DNA from: Candidatus Woesearchaeota archaeon
GTDB taxonomy: Archaea > Nanobdellota > Nanobdellia > Woesearchaeales > UBA11576
Assembly: GCA_027083015.1 (NCBI GenBank)
Contig: JALWQS010000066.1
Coordinates: forward strand, 1 to 6,458
Direction: 5' to 3'
DNA length: 6,458 bases
A program made the translations under genes and the position numbers. Position 1 is the first letter of the stretch. Each line of letters opens with the position of its first letter. Of this stretch, positions 4,831 to 6,458 are shown in pieces. The notes beneath the pieces are model-generated. The model searched no databases. It worked only from the letters and a program-made list of their open reading frames with translations, and had not been told where the DNA came from.

Positions 4831-5670
4831 ATGGTACTAGAGTCATTGCTTGATCCTACAAAAGCAGAAAAAGAACCATGGGAACTACTATTTCTGGGAG
4901 CAATATACGTAAGTTTTGCATTACTGCTAAGTTTATGGGCATTCAAAGGACATACAAGCATCGTAATGATTGCATTAACAGCAATATGCACAGCACCATT
5001 ATTCTACGGCATAATAAGATACGAAGCGATAAAAGATGAAGAGATATTCGCCGAGAAAAATCTCCTAAAAGAGCACAGTAAAGCGATAATATCATTCAAA
5101 TTCCTGTTCTTCGGATTTGTGATAGCATTCCTGTTCTGGTACAGCGTACTGCCGGCTAACACAGCAAACCAAATATTTTCCATACAAACAGCCACAATAA
5201 CAGACATAAACTCAGGAAGCACAGGTCAAGTTATAAACACAACAACGTCATTGACAAACATACTGCTCAACAACTCAAGAATACTCATATTCTGTTTTTT
5301 ACTGTCATTCTTCTTCGGAGCAGGAGCAGTGTTCATACTGACATGGAACGCATCAGTAGTAGCTGTAGCCATAGGAACATTCATCAAGAATGATATCATG
5401 AGCAAAGTAGCTCCAAGCATATTCACATATTCACAAACAGTATCAATAGGGATAATGAGATACGCAATCCACGGAATACCGGAGATAGCAGCTTATTTTA
5501 TAGGAGCGCTGGCAGGAGGACTGGTTTCAATAGCGACGATAAGGTATGACTATAAGACAAAAACCTTCAAAAGAACGATAAAAGACTCCTTATACACACT
5601 ATCAATCTCTCTAGTGTTGCTGATCATCGCAGGACTGATAGAGGTCTTCATAACACCGAAGGTCTTCTGA
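4831..5670 (+). CDS. SpoIIM / DUF95 family integral membrane protein
   Basis: 279 residues. The N-terminus (MVLESLLDPTKAEKEPWELL) and the signature H-G-I-P-E-I-A-A-Y-F-I-G-A-L-A-G (214-229) fit the archaeal branch of the stage II sporulation protein M family; the bacterial motif is H-G-x-F-E. Membrane helices are at about 19-38, 43-63, 89-110, 151-172, 173-186, 213-237 and 254-275, with a polar T/N/S-rich external loop at about 111-149. In Bacillus, SpoIIM is part of the complex that drives membrane movement in engulfment through peptidoglycan hydrolysis. Archaea do not sporulate and here the role is unknown; membrane remodelling or transport is inference. The start has only a weak AGGG site six bases upstream, but the N-terminus matches the family and no better start is visible. 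It has its own TATA promoter and converges on the 5709-6173 gene. Confidence 0.9.
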   Translation: MVLESLLDPTKAEKEPWELLFLGAIYVSFALLLSLWAFKGHTSIVMIALTAICTAPLFYGIIRYEAIKDEEIFAEKNLLKEHSKAIISFKFLFFGFVIAFLFWYSVLPANTANQIFSIQTATITDINSGSTGQVINTTTSLTNILLNNSRILIFCFLLSFFFGAGAVFILTWNASVVAVAIGTFIKNDIMSKVAPSIFTYSQTVSIGIMRYAIHGIPEIAAYFIGALAGGLVSIATIRYDYKTKTFKRTIKDSLYTLSISLVLLIIAGLIEVFITPKVF

Positions 5671-5701
5671 AAGCGAAAATAGCCGAGGAAGTTATTCTAA
5701 T

Positions 5702-5708
5702 AAAAAAA
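5702..5708 (-). terminator. T7 tract right after the 5709-6173 gene
   Basis: On the - strand the stop TGA is followed at once by seven T and then ATTAGAATAAC. A T-run with no hairpin is the usual archaeal terminator. The 38-bp gap to the opposing SpoIIM-like gene leaves room for little else. Confidence 0.55.
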
Positions 5709-6173
5709 TCATTCAAGAATGAAATTACCATCAGCAGAAGCATCACCCTGAGACAAAGATACCTTCAAGGAATGAGAACCTGGCTGAAGGTCATCCAAAG
5801 ATACAAAATCTGCAAGGTTAACAGACAACTTATTCTTAAGAGTCATCACCTTTATGTTATTTTTACCAGCATTCTCAAAATCCAGACCATAATCTATCTG
5901 ATTATCATCCAGATATTTCTGAAGCGCAACAACTGAGACGGGAACTTCATCTACATAGATGACTAGAGACTCATCCTGGAGAAAAGTTGCAGGAGAAAGA
6001 TCAACAGAAACATCAAAAACATCGCCCCTTGAGAAAGAGGCCTTATGAAAATTAAGAACTAAAGGAGCTTCATGTACGGAAAGACCAGTAAAAGACGCAA
6101 AACCGCCAACAACAACTAGGATCGCAACAAGAGAGATAAACAAAGCAACAAACGTTTCGCGTTCTACAAGCAT
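5709..6173 (-). CDS. Membrane-anchored protein with external beta-rich domain
   Basis: 154 residues, family not recognised. A short N-terminus is followed by one membrane helix (about 7-29, T-F-V-A-L-F-I-S-L-V-A-I-L-V-V-V-G-G), then S-F-T-G-L-S and a roughly 115-residue extracytoplasmic part with alternating hydrophobic pattern (K-A-S-F-S-R-G-D-V-F-D-V-S-V-D-L, S-L-V-I-Y-V-D-E-V-P-V, G-S-H-S-L-K-V-S-L). This looks like a single beta sandwich. There are no cysteines. I chose the ATG at 6173 because GGAGGT lies seven bases before it; the longer frame would start at a TTG at 6188 overlapping that site. It is not an obvious homologue of the array proteins, having no C-terminal helix and no YNTWK tail, but shares the general plan of an anchored external domain. 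It is probably monocistronic, with a promoter upstream and a T7 tract directly after its stop. A surface or pseudopilin-like role cannot be shown from sequence. Confidence 0.88.
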   Translation of the reverse strand: MLVERETFVALFISLVAILVVVGGFASFTGLSVHEAPLVLNFHKASFSRGDVFDVSVDLSPATFLQDESLVIYVDEVPVSVVALQKYLDDNQIDYGLDFENAGKNNIKVMTLKNKLSVNLADFVSLDDLQPGSHSLKVSLSQGDASADGNFILE

Positions 6174-6180
6174 ATTAAAG

Positions 6181-6186
6181 ACCTCC
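6181..6186 (-). promoter_or_regulatory. Ribosome binding site GGAGGT that fixes the start at 6173
   Basis: A perfect GGAGGT on the - strand, seven bases before the ATG at 6173-6171. The alternative upstream TTG (6188-6186) overlaps this site and would add only five residues, so it is unlikely. Confidence 0.88.
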
Positions 6187-6203
6187 AATAATTCAGAACG
6201 GCC

Positions 6204-6227
6204 ATTTATATTTAAAGTTTTTTAAAA
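6204..6227 (-). promoter_or_regulatory. AT-rich promoter of the 5709-6173 gene
   Basis: Reading the - strand, CTTTTAAAAAACTTTAAATATAAAT carries two overlapping TATA-like elements. The upstream one (near 6223) would put the transcript start near 6197 and keep the ribosome binding site in the leader. The downstream one (near 6210) would start inside that site, so the first is preferred. Confidence 0.45.
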
Positions 6228-6230
6228 GTT

Positions 6231-6458
6231 GTCGGGAAAAATGCGGAAGCCCTGCAAGATCAGCACCCCATTTCTATTAGATACACATTGTATACTTTAT
6301 AGATATAGGTTATATATTAACATAGAAAGTATCTTATCACATTTTCAGTTGTAAAAAACGCAATAAAACACTAAAATGAAAAGATTTATAAATAGCAATT
6401 ATGTATCTATCTGATATATAAACCATCATTGTATAACACCAGCTGATTGTAATGGATG
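6231..6458. other. AT-rich region at the right edge, promoters but no supported gene
   Basis: There are two good + strand TATA elements, TTTATAAAT at 6384-6392 and GATATATAAA at 6413-6422, suggesting a gene starting at or beyond the right edge. ATG codons at 6452 and 6456 are possible starts without a ribosome binding site. Arms ATACTTT (6292-6298) and AAAGTAT (6326-6332) could form a weak hairpin. A 37-codon frame from 6241 lacks support. Nothing else stands out. Confidence 0.4.

Noticed and set aside
4806..5426. - strand frames opposite the SpoIIM-like gene
   Set aside because: They are shadows of a family-supported membrane protein gene, with no ribosome binding sites of their own.
6174..6188. 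Extended start of the 5709-6173 gene at TTG 6188
   Set aside because: That codon overlaps the perfect GGAGGT that serves the ATG at 6173.
6241..6354. 37-codon + strand frame starting MRKPCKISTPF
   Set aside because: No ribosome binding site, AT-driven codons in the second half, and no recognisable motif.

Overview
The window reads as chromosomal DNA of a low-GC archaeon, most likely a DPANN-type lineage such as Woesearchaeota or Pacearchaeota. That placement is an inference. The archaeal signs are a ribosomal protein eS1 (S3Ae) gene, TATA-box promoters, frequent ATA isoleucine codons, GAGGTG/GGAGGT ribosome binding sites, and several small membrane-anchored proteins with beta-rich external domains. 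I see no tRNA, rRNA, CRISPR array, transposase or phage gene.

Left third (1-3012, + strand): a tandem array of at least four paralogous genes, called A to D here. A is cut by the window edge. Each complete member (B, C, D) has the same plan: a very basic N-terminus with a short coiled coil, one membrane helix, a low-complexity linker, one extracytoplasmic beta-sandwich-like domain of about 110 residues, a second membrane helix, and a short positive tail with a Y-N-T-W-K-like signature. The genes overlap by 8, 4 and 4 bp (ATGATTAA, ATGA, ATGA), so they are probably translationally coupled. A 126-bp stretch of A recurs in B with one mismatch and then stops matching abruptly, which points to recent duplication or gene conversion. 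No function is known to me; an envelope-spanning surface complex built from several related subunits is the best guess. This array is the part of the window most likely to be undescribed.

Middle (3063-4211, - strand): a compact three-gene cluster reading eS1 ribosomal protein, 2[4Fe-4S] ferredoxin, and a small DUF1858-type redox-disulfide protein. The two redox genes have near-identical ribosome binding sites. This cluster converges on the array with only 50 bp between the stop codons.

Right part: a gene-poor divergent region (4212-4569) carries the likely eS1 promoter. It is followed by a 46-codon small gene with a strong ribosome binding site (4570-4710), an archaeal promoter, and a SpoIIM/DUF95 family membrane protein (4831-5670). 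Converging on that gene is a 154-residue single-pass membrane-anchored protein with an external beta-rich domain (5709-6173, - strand). The last 285 bases (6174-6458) are AT-rich and hold promoters but no supported gene.

Across the window the + strand is rich in A and C whichever way the genes point, so codon choice differs between + and - strand genes. This suggests replication-linked strand bias.
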